From Steroidobacteraceae bacterium (GTDB taxonomy: Bacteria > Pseudomonadota > Gammaproteobacteria > Steroidobacterales > Steroidobacteraceae): a stretch of 64,000 nucleotides of DNA. The notes under the pieces were generated by a model. That model did not search any database. It was not told the origin of the DNA and was given only the letters and a program-made list of their open reading frames with translations. The stretch lies in the NCBI GenBank assembly GCA_041395505.1, contig JAWLAG010000002.1:625001-689000 (forward strand), read 5' to 3'. A program made the position numbers and the translations under genes. Positions 42,230 to 51,301 of the stretch are shown here, piece after piece (position 1 is the stretch's first letter; every line of letters starts with the position of its first letter).

Positions 42230-43336
42230 ATGAAACGCAGGCATTTCATGGCCGGAGCGCTCGCGCTCGGCACGATGTCGTTGGTTCGGCCAGCCCGCGC
42301 GGTCAACGCGAAGCCGCTGTCCATCCTGATCCTGGGCGGCACCCGATTCATCGGCGTGCATATGGCCGAAGCCGCACTTGCGCGCGGGCATCGCATTACT
42401 TTTTTCAATCGCGGCAGAACCAATCCCGGCCTGCTTCCGCAAATACCCCGGCTCACCGGCGATCGCAATGGCGAGCTCGAAGCGCTCGAATCGGGCGAGT
42501 GGGACGCCGTCATCGACAACTCCGGATATATACCTCGCCATGTCGAACTTTCGGCGCAGCTGTTGCAATCGCGCGCTGCGCGGTACTTGTTCATCTCCTC
42601 GGTTTCTGTCTATCCCGATTTCAGCCAGCCCCGTGATGAAGACTCCGCGGTTGCGAAACTCGAAGACGAAACCGTCGAAACCGTCAACGGCGAGACCTAC
42701 GGGCCGCTGAAGGCGCTGTGCGAGGCGCGCGTACGCTCGATCTTCCAAAGTCGCGCAACCGTGGTGCGACCGGGGCTGATCGTGGGTCCCGGGGACAATA
42801 CCGATCGCTTCACCTACTGGCCCGCGCGCGCGCTGCGCGGGGGCGAATTCATCGCCCCGGGGTCGTCCGATGATGCAATTCAAATCATCGATGCACGCGA
42901 CCTGGCGGCGTTCTGCATCCACCTGCTCGAGACAGGTACGTCGGGAACCTTCAACGCGCTGTCGGCGCCGCAGCAGTTTCGCATGGGTCAGCTGATCGAT
43001 GCATCAACCAGGGCGGCCGCGGCGCGCGGCGCCAGCGCCAGGGCGACATGGATCGATGCGGCGAATCTTGCCAAGCTCGAGATTGCGCCTTGGAGCGACA
43101 TGCCGGTGTGGTTGCCCGCAAGCGGTGACACGGCCGCATTTGCCAGCACCCCGACCGGTCGCGCCCATGCCGCGGGACTCAAAATCGGCACGCTGGAACG
43201 CACCGTCGACGATACGCTTGCCTGGCATCTGACCCGGCCTGAAACTGAACGGAGTTCACTCAAGGCCGGCCTCGGTGCCGACCGCGAGCGCGATTTGCTC
43301 GAACGCTGGCGCGCCTTGCGCGACGCATCCGGCTAG
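42230..43336 (+). CDS. Tat-exported NAD-dependent epimerase/dehydratase-fold protein
   Basis: A 368-residue extended SDR. It opens with MKRRHFMAGALALGTMSLVR, an RR-motif signal peptide with cleavage near ARA-VNA. The Rossmann loop is LILGGTRFIG and the catalytic-pair region is YGPLKALCE (Y-x3-K). The epimerase core continues with VVRPGLIVGPGDNTDRFTYW and IIDARDLAAF. A Tat signal fits export with bound NAD(P), as for GFOR-type periplasmic oxidoreductases. The substrate is unknown, perhaps a sugar or cell-wall precursor. GAGGACGAA precedes ATG. It is downstream of an S9 peptidase gene. Confidence 0.82.
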   Translation: MKRRHFMAGALALGTMSLVRPARAVNAKPLSILILGGTRFIGVHMAEAALARGHRITFFNRGRTNPGLLPQIPRLTGDRNGELEALESGEWDAVIDNSGYIPRHVELSAQLLQSRAARYLFISSVSVYPDFSQPRDEDSAVAKLEDETVETVNGETYGPLKALCEARVRSIFQSRATVVRPGLIVGPGDNTDRFTYWPARALRGGEFIAPGSSDDAIQIIDARDLAAFCIHLLETGTSGTFNALSAPQQFRMGQLIDASTRAAAARGASARATWIDAANLAKLEIAPWSDMPVWLPASGDTAAFASTPTGRAHAAGLKIGTLERTVDDTLAWHLTRPETERSSLKAGLGADRERDLLERWRALRDASG

Positions 43337-43434
43337 CCGGCAGATGGGCGGCGTGGACGGTTATGTTCCATAGCGCGGCAATCTGTCATTATCTTCGGGC
43401 ACAATAGCCGTACGCCGTCAGGGGACACCGGCAC

Positions 43435-44190
43435 ATGATAAGAACAGCGTGGTTCGCGCTCATTTGCGCGGGCGCGGTCGTGCTGTGTGCTGACCGTGCT
43501 GCCAGTGCGCAGCCGGACGCAGCGACAGGAACGTCGAAGAACATCGTATTGTTTGGTGGTACGCGAGGCACGGGCCTCGAGATCGCGAAGCGCCTGCGCG
43601 CGGACGGTCATCGCGTGACGGTTGCTGTGCGCGCAAGCTCGGAAACGGACGAGCTCGAAAAGCTGGGTGTGCGCACGGTGGTTGCGGATGCGCTGGAGAG
43701 ACGCACCATCGACCTCGCGCTCAGTGGCCAGCATTTCGACGCTGCCATTTCGACCGTTGGCACCTCCAGGGGCGACAAAGCCAATCGGCCTGATTATCTC
43801 GGCAATCGCAATATCATCGACGCCGTCGCTGCCGCAGGCATCAAGCGCATGGTGCTGATCACCGTGATCGGTGCCGGAGACTCGGCCGGCAGCGAACCCA
43901 CGCTTGCGCGCTACTTCCTCAAGGAAGTCATCGAGCTCAAGACCAAGGCAGAGGATCATCTGCGCACGACCAGTCTCGATTACACCATCATCCGCCCGGG
44001 CGGACTTGGCAACGGGCCCGCGGGTCGCAGCGCGGTATTGATCGAGGACCCGCAGGCGTTCAGCTACATCACGCGCGCGGATCTCGCGCGACTGACCGTT
44101 GCCGCGCTGTTCGACCCTGCCACCTACCGAAAGACGCTGACGGCCTATGACGCCGAGCGGCAGCATATCTGGTCCATCTGGACGGACTGA
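43435..44190 (+). CDS. Exported NAD(P)-binding atypical SDR
   Basis: A 251-residue protein with an N-terminal signal-like segment (MIRTAWFALICAGAVVLCAD, then RAASAQ) ahead of a Rossmann fold: IVLFGGTRGTGLEIAKRL, TVAVRASSETDELEKL, and IIRPGGLGNGPAG (NmrA/SDR-a5-like). The classical Y-x3-K is not apparent, as in atypical SDRs. The signal peptide is Sec-like, with no RR motif, which is odd for a cofactor-binding protein. It is the second exported Rossmann protein in a row. The next gene starts 5 bp downstream. Confidence 0.72.
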   Translation: MIRTAWFALICAGAVVLCADRAASAQPDAATGTSKNIVLFGGTRGTGLEIAKRLRADGHRVTVAVRASSETDELEKLGVRTVVADALERRTIDLALSGQHFDAAISTVGTSRGDKANRPDYLGNRNIIDAVAAAGIKRMVLITVIGAGDSAGSEPTLARYFLKEVIELKTKAEDHLRTTSLDYTIIRPGGLGNGPAGRSAVLIEDPQAFSYITRADLARLTVAALFDPATYRKTLTAYDAERQHIWSIWTD

Positions 44191-44195
44191 GACAC

Positions 44196-45842
44196 ATGGC
44201 GCAACTCACGGATCAGGACAACGGGCGGAGTCGCAGCAGCAGGACAGCGAGCGACGTCGGTTACCTTCCCGTCGTGGCGGACTTGCTGCAGGCGGGCGAG
44301 CGGCTGCGCCGATACCATCGCCGCGGTGTCTCGCCGGGTGCACGCTGGATCGAGCACGCGGTGAGCGATCCGACGAGTGCAATGCTCGATGAGCAAATCC
44401 AGGGGTCGGTCAGAATTCACGCCGACATGCCTTCACTCCATGATGATTTGCGCTGGTTCGGCGCGAGCGCCTTGAAGCGTCTCGAACAGGAACAGCACGG
44501 TGCACTGCCGAAGCGTCTGCGCCTGCTGTTGACCCGCTTGGGTAAAACGCCTATACCCTCGGAGTTCAAGACAATTGAAGCCGTACTCGAGGAGCTGCGG
44601 CTGTGTCTGGAAGATACGATCCCCTTCCAGGTTACCGCCAACAAGCCGCGGCTGGTTCGAGCGGTACCGGCGGCGGGCACGCCGCTGCTGCCGCTCGATA
44701 CCCCCATCGCCCAACGTGGCGCGCCGAAGCTGCGTACGCCCGCAAGGCCAGCTGCAACGCCGACCGCGGCCACACAAACGCAGGCGAAGTCGCCCGCTGC
44801 TGCAAAACCAGCGACACCGCAGCCGCAGGTATCGGCGCCCGCCGCTGAACCATTGCCCGTGATCGAAGCGCCTGTGGTGCCGACTCCGCGACCGACAATC
44901 GCCGCACCGGAGCGGCCCGATGTGCTACCGACTCAGGTTACCGTGTTGGAGCCCGTGTACGCCCGACCAGCGCGCCAGCGCGTCCTGGGCGTCGCGCTCA
45001 TCGCGACGGTGATGATTGCCATGCTGGTCGTGGCAGCATTGTCGTTACGGCGACCCGCAGCGAACGCGAGCGCTCGCGCCGCGCCGACCGTCCCCGCGGC
45101 GACGCCAGCCGTCGCGCGGCCTGCGGATGTACAGACACCGAGGCGAGACTATCTGACACTGCGCTCGCAACTTGGCGCGCGATCGGCGCAACGTTGGGCA
45201 CCGCAGCAGTTCCAGCGCGCCATCGAACTCGGCGAGCAGGCAGCAGCAGCGTTGCCGACCGACAGTCGCCTCGCGGCGGAGCGCTTTGCGCAGGCAGCCG
45301 GCACCTTGCGTGAGATCGATACCGGCGCTGGCGCAATACTGCAAGATCGATTGCAGCGCGGTGAGCGGTTTCTGATCGATGGCAAGGTGGCAGCGGCACA
45401 GGCGGCATTCGCCGTCGCGCAACTCATAGAACCGAACAACATGCGCGCGCGCATCGGGTTCGAGCGGGCGCGGCGTCTGCCGGGCATACTTCCGCTGCTC
45501 GCCGATGCCGATGGCGCAACGCAGCGTGGAGAATTTGCGCGGGCGCTGCAGGGCTACGCGCATGCACTCGCGATCGATCCGCGACACAGCAGGGCACGTG
45601 GTGCCATTACCGACATTCGCGCCCAACTGGGCGACAGCCCCGCGGCGCAGGCGATGGCCAATGGTTATGTCAGCCTCGGCCGTGGCGACCTGGAACGCGC
45701 CGCCGAACAGTTTCAACTCTCGCTCGAGCATGACCCGGGGCTCGCCGACGCGAAGCGCGGCCTCGCGCGTAGCCTCGAGGCCATACGATTGCGCGATGCC
45801 GCGCGCGCTGCGCGCGAAGGCACCAGCGCGCCTGGCAGCTGA
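44196..45842 (+). CDS. Single-pass membrane protein with C-terminal TPR
   Basis: A 548-residue protein. The N-terminal soluble region (about 1-150) is helical, with DLLQAGERLRRYHRRGVSPG. A Pro/Ala/Thr-rich linker (about 150-255), one membrane helix at about 263-285 (RVLGVALIATVMIAMLVVAA) and a C-terminal region with TPR-like units (AAQAAFAVAQLIEPNNMRAR, then ALQGYAHALAIDPRHSRARG, then AAEQFQLSLEHDPGLADAKR) follow. The C-terminal part is probably periplasmic, by the charge rule (RPARQR before the helix). Function unknown; perhaps an envelope assembly scaffold. Confidence 0.72.
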   Translation: MAQLTDQDNGRSRSSRTASDVGYLPVVADLLQAGERLRRYHRRGVSPGARWIEHAVSDPTSAMLDEQIQGSVRIHADMPSLHDDLRWFGASALKRLEQEQHGALPKRLRLLLTRLGKTPIPSEFKTIEAVLEELRLCLEDTIPFQVTANKPRLVRAVPAAGTPLLPLDTPIAQRGAPKLRTPARPAATPTAATQTQAKSPAAAKPATPQPQVSAPAAEPLPVIEAPVVPTPRPTIAAPERPDVLPTQVTVLEPVYARPARQRVLGVALIATVMIAMLVVAALSLRRPAANASARAAPTVPAATPAVARPADVQTPRRDYLTLRSQLGARSAQRWAPQQFQRAIELGEQAAAALPTDSRLAAERFAQAAGTLREIDTGAGAILQDRLQRGERFLIDGKVAAAQAAFAVAQLIEPNNMRARIGFERARRLPGILPLLADADGATQRGEFARALQGYAHALAIDPRHSRARGAITDIRAQLGDSPAAQAMANGYVSLGRGDLERAAEQFQLSLEHDPGLADAKRGLARSLEAIRLRDAARAAREGTSAPGS

Positions 45843-45906
45843 CCGCCACGCAATGTGAATCGTATTCGCGCGACTTTCGGCTGATCATTCGGGAGGCACA
45901 GCGCCA

Positions 45907-46632
45907 ATGGATCGACGTCGCTTTCTAGGCAGCGCAGGGGCGCTGGCGTTCGTCATCCCGGGGCTCGCAACTGGCGAAGACAGGCCGGCACGCACCCGCA
46001 TCGGCCTCCTGCGCCAGCGGCTGCCGACCGTCAATGCACTCTGCGCCGAATCGGAGCGGGCGGCGAATCTTGGCCGCATGTACCGCCTGATCGCGGCGCG
46101 GCAGGCGTCGCGACCGCGTTGCGAGCTGCTGATATTCGGCGACTTGCCGCTGACCGGTCACCGTTACGACTGGCGCCGCGACGATTTGCAACGGCTTGCG
46201 ATCGAAGTGCCCGGTGAAGAGTCCCTTGTGCTGGGTAGAGCCGCGAGGGACCACGACTGCCATGTCGTTTTCGGCGCGCTGGCGCGCGATGCCGATTGGC
46301 CGGGTGAATTGCTGCACATCACGACGATACTCGATGCGAACGGAGAGATCGCGGGCCGCCACTGGATGCGCCGGAGCCTGCGCGATCAATGTGGCAGCGC
46401 GCTAGACTCATTCAATATGAATGTCAGTACGATGCACAACCGGCGCGCCGCCTATGTGGCGATGTATGGCGCGGAGGCTCTCTATCCTGTTACGCGCACT
46501 GCTGTCGGCAACATTGCAGTCGGCGGTATGCACTTCGAGCCGCAGTTCGAACGCCTGGTACGCGCGCGCGGCGCGCGTTGGCTGCTCGGCGGCGTTGCCG
46601 GGTATCGGCCAGTTACGCCGCTACCAGGGTAG
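45907..46632 (+). CDS. Tat-exported nitrilase-fold pseudoenzyme
   Basis: A 241-residue protein with signal MDRRRFLGSAGALAFVIPGL (RRxFL, Tat type). It has nitrilase-fold strands in order, but the triad is gone: the Glu site reads LLIFGDLPLTG (Asp79), the Lys site RHWMRRSL (Arg), and the Cys site GNIAVGGMHFEPQFERL (Met/Gly). YGAEALYPVTRTAVGNIAV matches YGLEGVFPVADTPLGKLAT of the protein at 26808, so this is a shorter, degenerate relative. It ends soon after the nucleophile strand, so the C-terminal part of the fold is missing. It may be a binding protein. Convergent overlap of 12 bp with the SDR gene. Confidence 0.65.
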   Translation: MDRRRFLGSAGALAFVIPGLATGEDRPARTRIGLLRQRLPTVNALCAESERAANLGRMYRLIAARQASRPRCELLIFGDLPLTGHRYDWRRDDLQRLAIEVPGEESLVLGRAARDHDCHVVFGALARDADWPGELLHITTILDANGEIAGRHWMRRSLRDQCGSALDSFNMNVSTMHNRRAAYVAMYGAEALYPVTRTAVGNIAVGGMHFEPQFERLVRARGARWLLGGVAGYRPVTPLPG

Positions 46633-47340
46633 CTCGCTGCCATCATACATCCAGCAGCGACCCGACCGGTCCCGATCGAGTCCGGCGATGACGCGGCGCA
46701 TCCCCGCGACGCTCTGTGGCGCATCGATGTCGGCGCGTTGGCCACCCATGTCGGTGCGCACCCATCCTGGGTGCAATGGGATGGCGATGATGCCATGCCG
46801 TCTGCCGAGGTCGATCGCCATGGAATGCATGATGGCGTTGACTGCGGCCTTGCTCGCGCGATACGCATAGAGACCACCGAGACTGTTGCGCGCGATGCTG
46901 CCGAGTATGCTGGTCAGGGTGATGATCTTCTTCTGCTCGCTGCGCGCCACCTGGCCGACGAATGCCTCGGCCATCTGCATGGGCGCAAAGACATTGAGCT
47001 GAAATATGTCCTGCCACTCTTCGTAGTCGCTCTTGCCGAATGCGCCGGCGGTCATGCCGCCGCCATCGAATCCCTTTCGGCCCATGGTACCGGCGCAATT
47101 GATCAGGACGTCGATGGCGGCGTCGGCCAGCTCCCCGGCAAGCCGGCGGATATCGTTCGCCTGCGTGAGGTCGAGGGCATGTGTGCGAATCAGGCCGGGT
47201 CGCTCGCGCGAGAGTTCACCGAGCGCAGTCGCCGCCGGATCGCGTGCACAGGCGTGCACCTGCCAGCCGTCAGCGGCATACTGTCGCACGAATTCAAGGC
47301 CAAGCCCCCGCGCCGCTCCGGTAACGAGTACAGTTGCCAC
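46621..47340 (-). CDS. Short-chain dehydrogenase/reductase
   Basis: A 239-residue classical SDR: cofactor loop TGAARGLGLEFV (TGxxxGxG), strand NCAGTMG (NxAG), catalytic Ser in TLTSILGSIA, and YAYRASKAAVN (Y-x3-K). The Arg at CARDPAAT after strand 2 suggests NADP. The substrate is unknown. It is divergent from the MDR gene across 37 bp. Confidence 0.88.
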   Translation of the reverse strand: MATVLVTGAARGLGLEFVRQYAADGWQVHACARDPAATALGELSRERPGLIRTHALDLTQANDIRRLAGELADAAIDVLINCAGTMGRKGFDGGGMTAGAFGKSDYEEWQDIFQLNVFAPMQMAEAFVGQVARSEQKKIITLTSILGSIARNSLGGLYAYRASKAAVNAIMHSMAIDLGRRHGIIAIPLHPGWVRTDMGGQRADIDAPQSVAGMRRVIAGLDRDRSGRCWMYDGSELPW

Positions 47341-47377
47341 CGCTTGTCACTCCCATGTCGATAGCAAACGATAGTAC

Positions 47378-48382
47378 ATGGTCGCAGAATTTCGAAAGAT
47401 CGTCATACGCGAACTGACCGGGGACTTCCGTAGCAGCACGGTCATCACGAGCGAACGACTGCGCCAACCGCAGGGCGATGAGGTGTTGATCCGCAACCGC
47501 TTTGCCGGCTGCAATGCGGTGTTCGACAAGAACCTCTGTCGCAATGCCATTCGCTATGTCGACGTGGTGCCGCCGTTTGACATGGGCATCGAAGCCATTG
47601 GAGAAATCGTCGCCACGGGCCCCGGCGTATCCGGGCTCGTGCCCGGCATGGCGGTCGCAACGAGCCGCCTCGGCAGCGGCTATCGCGAATACCAGCTTGC
47701 GCCTGCGGCGCGCGTTATTCCAGTGCGCGAGGCCAGCGCGGAAATTCTCACCCTGATACCAACCGGCGTTTCCGCACTGGTCGGTCTCGAGAAGATAGGC
47801 GAACTCGCGAGCGGCGAAACCGTTGCTGTCTCGGCCGCAGCCGGCGGTCTCGGCCACATCGTCGTGCAACTGGCGAAACTCGCCGGCAACCACGTCATCG
47901 CCCTGACGGGAAGCAGCCGCAAGGTCGCGATGCTCGAGACCCTCGGCGCCGACCGGGTGGTGGATCTTGCCAAGGAGGATCTGCAGCAGGTCCTGCAACG
48001 CGAATACCCGCGGGGCATCAACCTTGCCTATGATTCGGTCGGCGGCCCGACCTTCGATGCATTGCTCGACAATCTCGCGATGCGCGGGCGACTGGTGATC
48101 AGCGGCCATACCAGCGATTTCGACCAACCGCTTGAGAACGTTCCCCAACCGCGTGTCTATCGCAAGCTCTATTGGAAATCCGCTTCGGTACGCGGTTTTC
48201 AGAATCCGGCATTTCCCGAGCACTTCGACTGGGGCGTGGCGCGGATACTCGAGCTGTACTACGCCGGCAAGCTCAAGGCGTGGGTCGACCAGAGCGGCTT
48301 TACGGGCCTCGATAGTGTCGCCGATGCGGTCGAATACCTGCTCGCGGGCCGCAACACCGGCAAGGTGGTGATCAGGCTCTGA
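47378..48382 (+). CDS. MDR-family reductase (prostaglandin reductase-3/ZADH2-like)
   Basis: A 334-residue zinc-independent medium-chain reductase: N-domain VLIRNRFAGCNAVFDKNLCR, GIEAIGEIVATGPGV, then cofactor loop VSAAAGGLGHIVVQLAKLAG. The C-part matches ZADH2/PTGR3 (VRGFQNPAFPEHFD, AVEYLLAGRNTGKVVIRL). It presumably reduces enone or 15-keto-type alkenes with NADPH. Together with the SDR across 37 bp, it forms a divergent oxidoreductase pair. Confidence 0.82.
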   Translation: MVAEFRKIVIRELTGDFRSSTVITSERLRQPQGDEVLIRNRFAGCNAVFDKNLCRNAIRYVDVVPPFDMGIEAIGEIVATGPGVSGLVPGMAVATSRLGSGYREYQLAPAARVIPVREASAEILTLIPTGVSALVGLEKIGELASGETVAVSAAAGGLGHIVVQLAKLAGNHVIALTGSSRKVAMLETLGADRVVDLAKEDLQQVLQREYPRGINLAYDSVGGPTFDALLDNLAMRGRLVISGHTSDFDQPLENVPQPRVYRKLYWKSASVRGFQNPAFPEHFDWGVARILELYYAGKLKAWVDQSGFTGLDSVADAVEYLLAGRNTGKVVIRL

Positions 48383-48394
48383 GGGCCTCCGTCC

Positions 48395-49732
48395 TCATGC
48401 GCGCCCCGCCCCGGTGCCCTTCAGCTTCGACTCATCGAGTCCGTAGCTCAGCAGGAACGGAATGCTGAGCCCGAAGTACAACGCGGGCAACAGGGCGGCC
48501 GCATATCGTATGCCGTCGACAGCCAGCGCCGACTGTTGCGGCGCCTTGGATACGAAACCGTAGTAGGAAAGGACCCAACCCAGGATCGCCGGTGCGATCG
48601 CGAAAGCAAATTTCTCGACGATGCTGTAGAGACCCGAGAACACGCCTTCGCGGCGCAGTCCGGTGCGCCTGAAATCGAACTCGATCGTATCCGGCAACAT
48701 CGACTGCCCCATCAACAGGAGACCCGCGGCGCTGAAGCCCTTGACGACTGCGCGCAGCAGGAAAAACCACAGCGGTTCGGCGGGCGATGCCAGCAGCCAG
48801 GACAGTGAGGCAAGTGCGAATATCACCGTCGCCACGAGGTAGGTGTTGCGCTTTTCAAAGCGCACCGATGTGCGCAGCCAGAACGGAATACTGATGATCT
48901 GCACGGCGGTCGAGGCGAGGCCGTAGTACAGCAGCCAGGTGCCGACATTCGGTCGATGCATCACGAACTGGATGATGAACAGGGCGACCGCGGTATTGGT
49001 CGCAAGGCCAAACAATTGCGTCAGCTTCACACCGAGCAGCGCCATGAACGGCCTGTTCCCGGCCAGCATGCGCAGCTGCTCCACGAAACCAATGCGTAGC
49101 GCACCGCGCTCGGTAAAACTCGCCTTGCGCGTAGCAAAGAAGGTGAGCCCCATGAAGAAGGCTACTGCACAACCGAGCAGGACGCCGAGCGTTGCGAATC
49201 CCTGCTCGCCGCCGCCGAACATCTCGACCAGCTTCTTGCCCGCCGCGCCGCCGGCGAGCGTGCCGATGCCGATGAAAAAGACCCGCCAGGACATCATGGC
49301 CGAGCGCTCGTTGTAGTTATCGACCATCTCGGCCGGCATGGCCATGTACGGCACGTTGAAGATCGTGTAGCCCGTGCCTATCAGGAGAATGATCAGTGCG
49401 GTCGCGGCGATCGAGTCGCGCCACGGTGCGACGCCCAGTGTGAACAACAATGCCACGGCAACGCCGGATACGAGTGCGCCGAGCAGGAGATAAGGCCGCC
49501 GCCGACCCATGGGCGTGCGGATCCGGTCGCTGATCACGCCCATCAGCGGGTTGAATATGACATCCCAGATCTTGCCGAGCAGGATGACCGTGCCGGCGAG
49601 CGCCGCCGCCATGCCCACGACGGTCGTCAGGTAATAGAGCGCAAGGAAGGAGAACGAATTGAGCACGAGCGAAGCGCCGAGCGTGCCTATCGCCCATCCG
49701 AGATGCATGCGCCAGCGAGTGCTGCCCGTCAC
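48395..49732 (-). CDS. GPH-family sodium/sugar symporter (MelB-like)
   Basis: A 445-residue, 12-helix glycoside-pentoside-hexuronide-type transporter. GKIWDVIFNPLMGVISDRIR, then TPMGRRRPYLL is the family's motif, and YNERSAMMSWRVFFIGIGTL is the matching central loop. It likely couples a cation gradient to uptake of a sugar-like solute, not predictable from sequence. The start is GTG 49732; MHLGWAIG nine codons on is an alternative. The convergent MDR gene ends 13 bp away. Confidence 0.85.
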   Translation of the reverse strand: MTGSTRWRMHLGWAIGTLGASLVLNSFSFLALYYLTTVVGMAAALAGTVILLGKIWDVIFNPLMGVISDRIRTPMGRRRPYLLLGALVSGVAVALLFTLGVAPWRDSIAATALIILLIGTGYTIFNVPYMAMPAEMVDNYNERSAMMSWRVFFIGIGTLAGGAAGKKLVEMFGGGEQGFATLGVLLGCAVAFFMGLTFFATRKASFTERGALRIGFVEQLRMLAGNRPFMALLGVKLTQLFGLATNTAVALFIIQFVMHRPNVGTWLLYYGLASTAVQIISIPFWLRTSVRFEKRNTYLVATVIFALASLSWLLASPAEPLWFFLLRAVVKGFSAAGLLLMGQSMLPDTIEFDFRRTGLRREGVFSGLYSIVEKFAFAIAPAILGWVLSYYGFVSKAPQQSALAVDGIRYAAALLPALYFGLSIPFLLSYGLDESKLKGTGAGRA

Positions 49733-49856
49733 CTTTCGATGCCCCCTGCGCCTGCCATTGTTCTGGGTGCGGCAGGTCGCTTGGCAGCTTACCCCAAGCC
49801 AGCGTTACCAGCCGGCGGAATCTGCGCCGGTGATTGCGCTTTGGTTGCGGGGGGAA

Positions 49857-51128
49857 TCAGCCCTGCTGGGCCGTCGGCGCAGCCGGGGCGGCCAGCTGTT
49901 CGAGCGGAATCGGCGTACCGAAGGCATTGCCCTGCACGAAGTCGATGCCGAGCGCCTTGAGCCAGGTGCGGTCCTCGCGCGATTCCACGCGCTTGGCCAC
50001 CGTGTGCATGCCGGTGACGCGCGCCATCTGGGCAATGCCGGCGATGATCGCCTGCTGTGCCTTGCTCTTGCGAAACTCGGGGCTGGTGAGGTTCGCGCTC
50101 AACTTGATCATGCGCGCGCCGCGCAGATTGAGCACGATGTCACTGCCTTCGTGGATCTCGAAATCATCGATCACGATGGGGCAGCCAGCGGCGGACAGCG
50201 TGCGCGCGACATGCGCAACGCGCTCCGGATGCTTGTACGCCTGCTCGCTCGCGATTTCGAAGGCGAGCATGCCTTTCGGCAACTTCGACTTCTCAAGGCA
50301 CATCGCCACGAAGCGCAGGAAATTGTCATCGGCGATCGCGGTCGACGTCAGATTGACAGACAGGAGCAGCGGCTGCTGCCACGATGCGGGGTGGTTACGC
50401 AGCCAGGTGATCAGATCGACGACCACGCGCCGGTCGATCACCGTGCCGAGGCCCTTTTCGACCGCCGAGCGCAGCATCGCATGCGGCGCGACATCGGGCG
50501 CGAGCTCCGATTTCGAGCGCAGCAGCACTTCGTAGCGGCGGATGCGACTGCCTGCCGTGAGCGGCAACAAACGCTGCAGGTACAGCGCAAACGGCACCTT
50601 CATCAACGCGGCATAGTAACGATCGAGCGCCGGTGTCACCGGCGGACCCGCGGGTCTTGGCGCGCCGGCCTTGGCTTTCTCTTTCTCGGGCAGGACGAAG
50701 GCCGGTATCTTCATCGTCTGCGTGGCACGCACGCCGAGCTCGCCCGCGAAACTGCGCACGCTCGCCTTGAGCTCCGGGGCGATCCTGTCCGTGGAACCGA
50801 TGCGCGGCACATTGCGCGTATCGACGATGAACATGACGAGGCCAACCAGGGAATCGTCAGCCTTGTCCGCGACGCGCACCAGCGCGGCGCAGCGACCATC
50901 GCCGAGGTCGTAATCGACCATGGCCGGCGCGTTCTGACCGGCGAATGCTTCCATGGCCGCGCGCACTGCGCTGTGCTCATCGGGCCCCATCGCGCCTTCG
51001 CTCAACCACAGGATGTCGCCCTGGTCATCATGCAGCGACAACGAATAGATGCGCACATCCGGCAGCGCAGCGATGGCTTCACGGCCGATCGCGGTCAGAT
51101 TCTTCTCCGAGTGCTCGCCCTCGCCCAT
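49857..51128 (-). CDS. Degenerate EAL-domain protein
   Basis: A 423-residue soluble protein. The N-terminal about 160 residues are unrecognised (helical, then an Ala/Pro linker); the C-terminal EAL-type barrel spans about 180-415. The signature Glu is kept as EVL (200), as are Asn259 (SVNLTS), Glu291 (FEIAS), Asp321/322 and Lys342. But DDFG-T-G is DDFEIHEG, and A-E-G-V-E reads AKRVE. It is therefore probably a c-di-GMP receptor or regulator rather than an active phosphodiesterase. ATG 51128 is chosen; a TTG six codons upstream is possible. Confidence 0.78.
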   Translation of the reverse strand: MGEGEHSEKNLTAIGREAIAALPDVRIYSLSLHDDQGDILWLSEGAMGPDEHSAVRAAMEAFAGQNAPAMVDYDLGDGRCAALVRVADKADDSLVGLVMFIVDTRNVPRIGSTDRIAPELKASVRSFAGELGVRATQTMKIPAFVLPEKEKAKAGAPRPAGPPVTPALDRYYAALMKVPFALYLQRLLPLTAGSRIRRYEVLLRSKSELAPDVAPHAMLRSAVEKGLGTVIDRRVVVDLITWLRNHPASWQQPLLLSVNLTSTAIADDNFLRFVAMCLEKSKLPKGMLAFEIASEQAYKHPERVAHVARTLSAAGCPIVIDDFEIHEGSDIVLNLRGARMIKLSANLTSPEFRKSKAQQAIIAGIAQMARVTGMHTVAKRVESREDRTWLKALGIDFVQGNAFGTPIPLEQLAAPAAPTAQQG

Positions 51129-51154
51129 AGGCCCCGCTTGCAGCAATTCATGGC

Positions 51155-51173
51155 GCGGTTTGACATAAACCGC
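51155..51173. other. Inverted repeat upstream of the EAL gene
   Basis: GCGGTTT-GACAT-AAACCGC has perfect 7-base arms and a 5-base spacer. It is centred about 35 bp upstream of the EAL-protein start. It could be an operator for a dimeric repressor or an mRNA leader hairpin. No promoter hexamers are clear next to it. Confidence 0.4.
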
Positions 51174-51259
51174 TCCCCGATTTACCGCTTAATCATCAAC
51201 CAGTTGCGCCTGGACAAACGTGATTAAGGTCAATGTCCACACCGCCAAAGGAGGACAAA

Positions 51260-51276
51260 CCTGCACAAACCGCAGG
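51260..51276 (-). terminator. Candidate terminator after the ilvI-gloA operon
   Basis: On the minus strand a CCTGC/GCAGG stem (5 bp, 7-base loop) is followed by the pyrimidine-rich GTTTGTCCTCCTTT. It lies about 26 bp past the gloA stop. The stem is short and the U-run broken, so the call is weak. Confidence 0.3.
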
Positions 51277-51301
51277 CTGCATCACGGATTCCCTGGTGGC
51301 G

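Noticed and set aside
49659..51227. A 522-codon plus-strand frame opposite the EAL gene.
   Set aside because: Antisense to a recognisable EAL domain; it has no conserved motif of its own.
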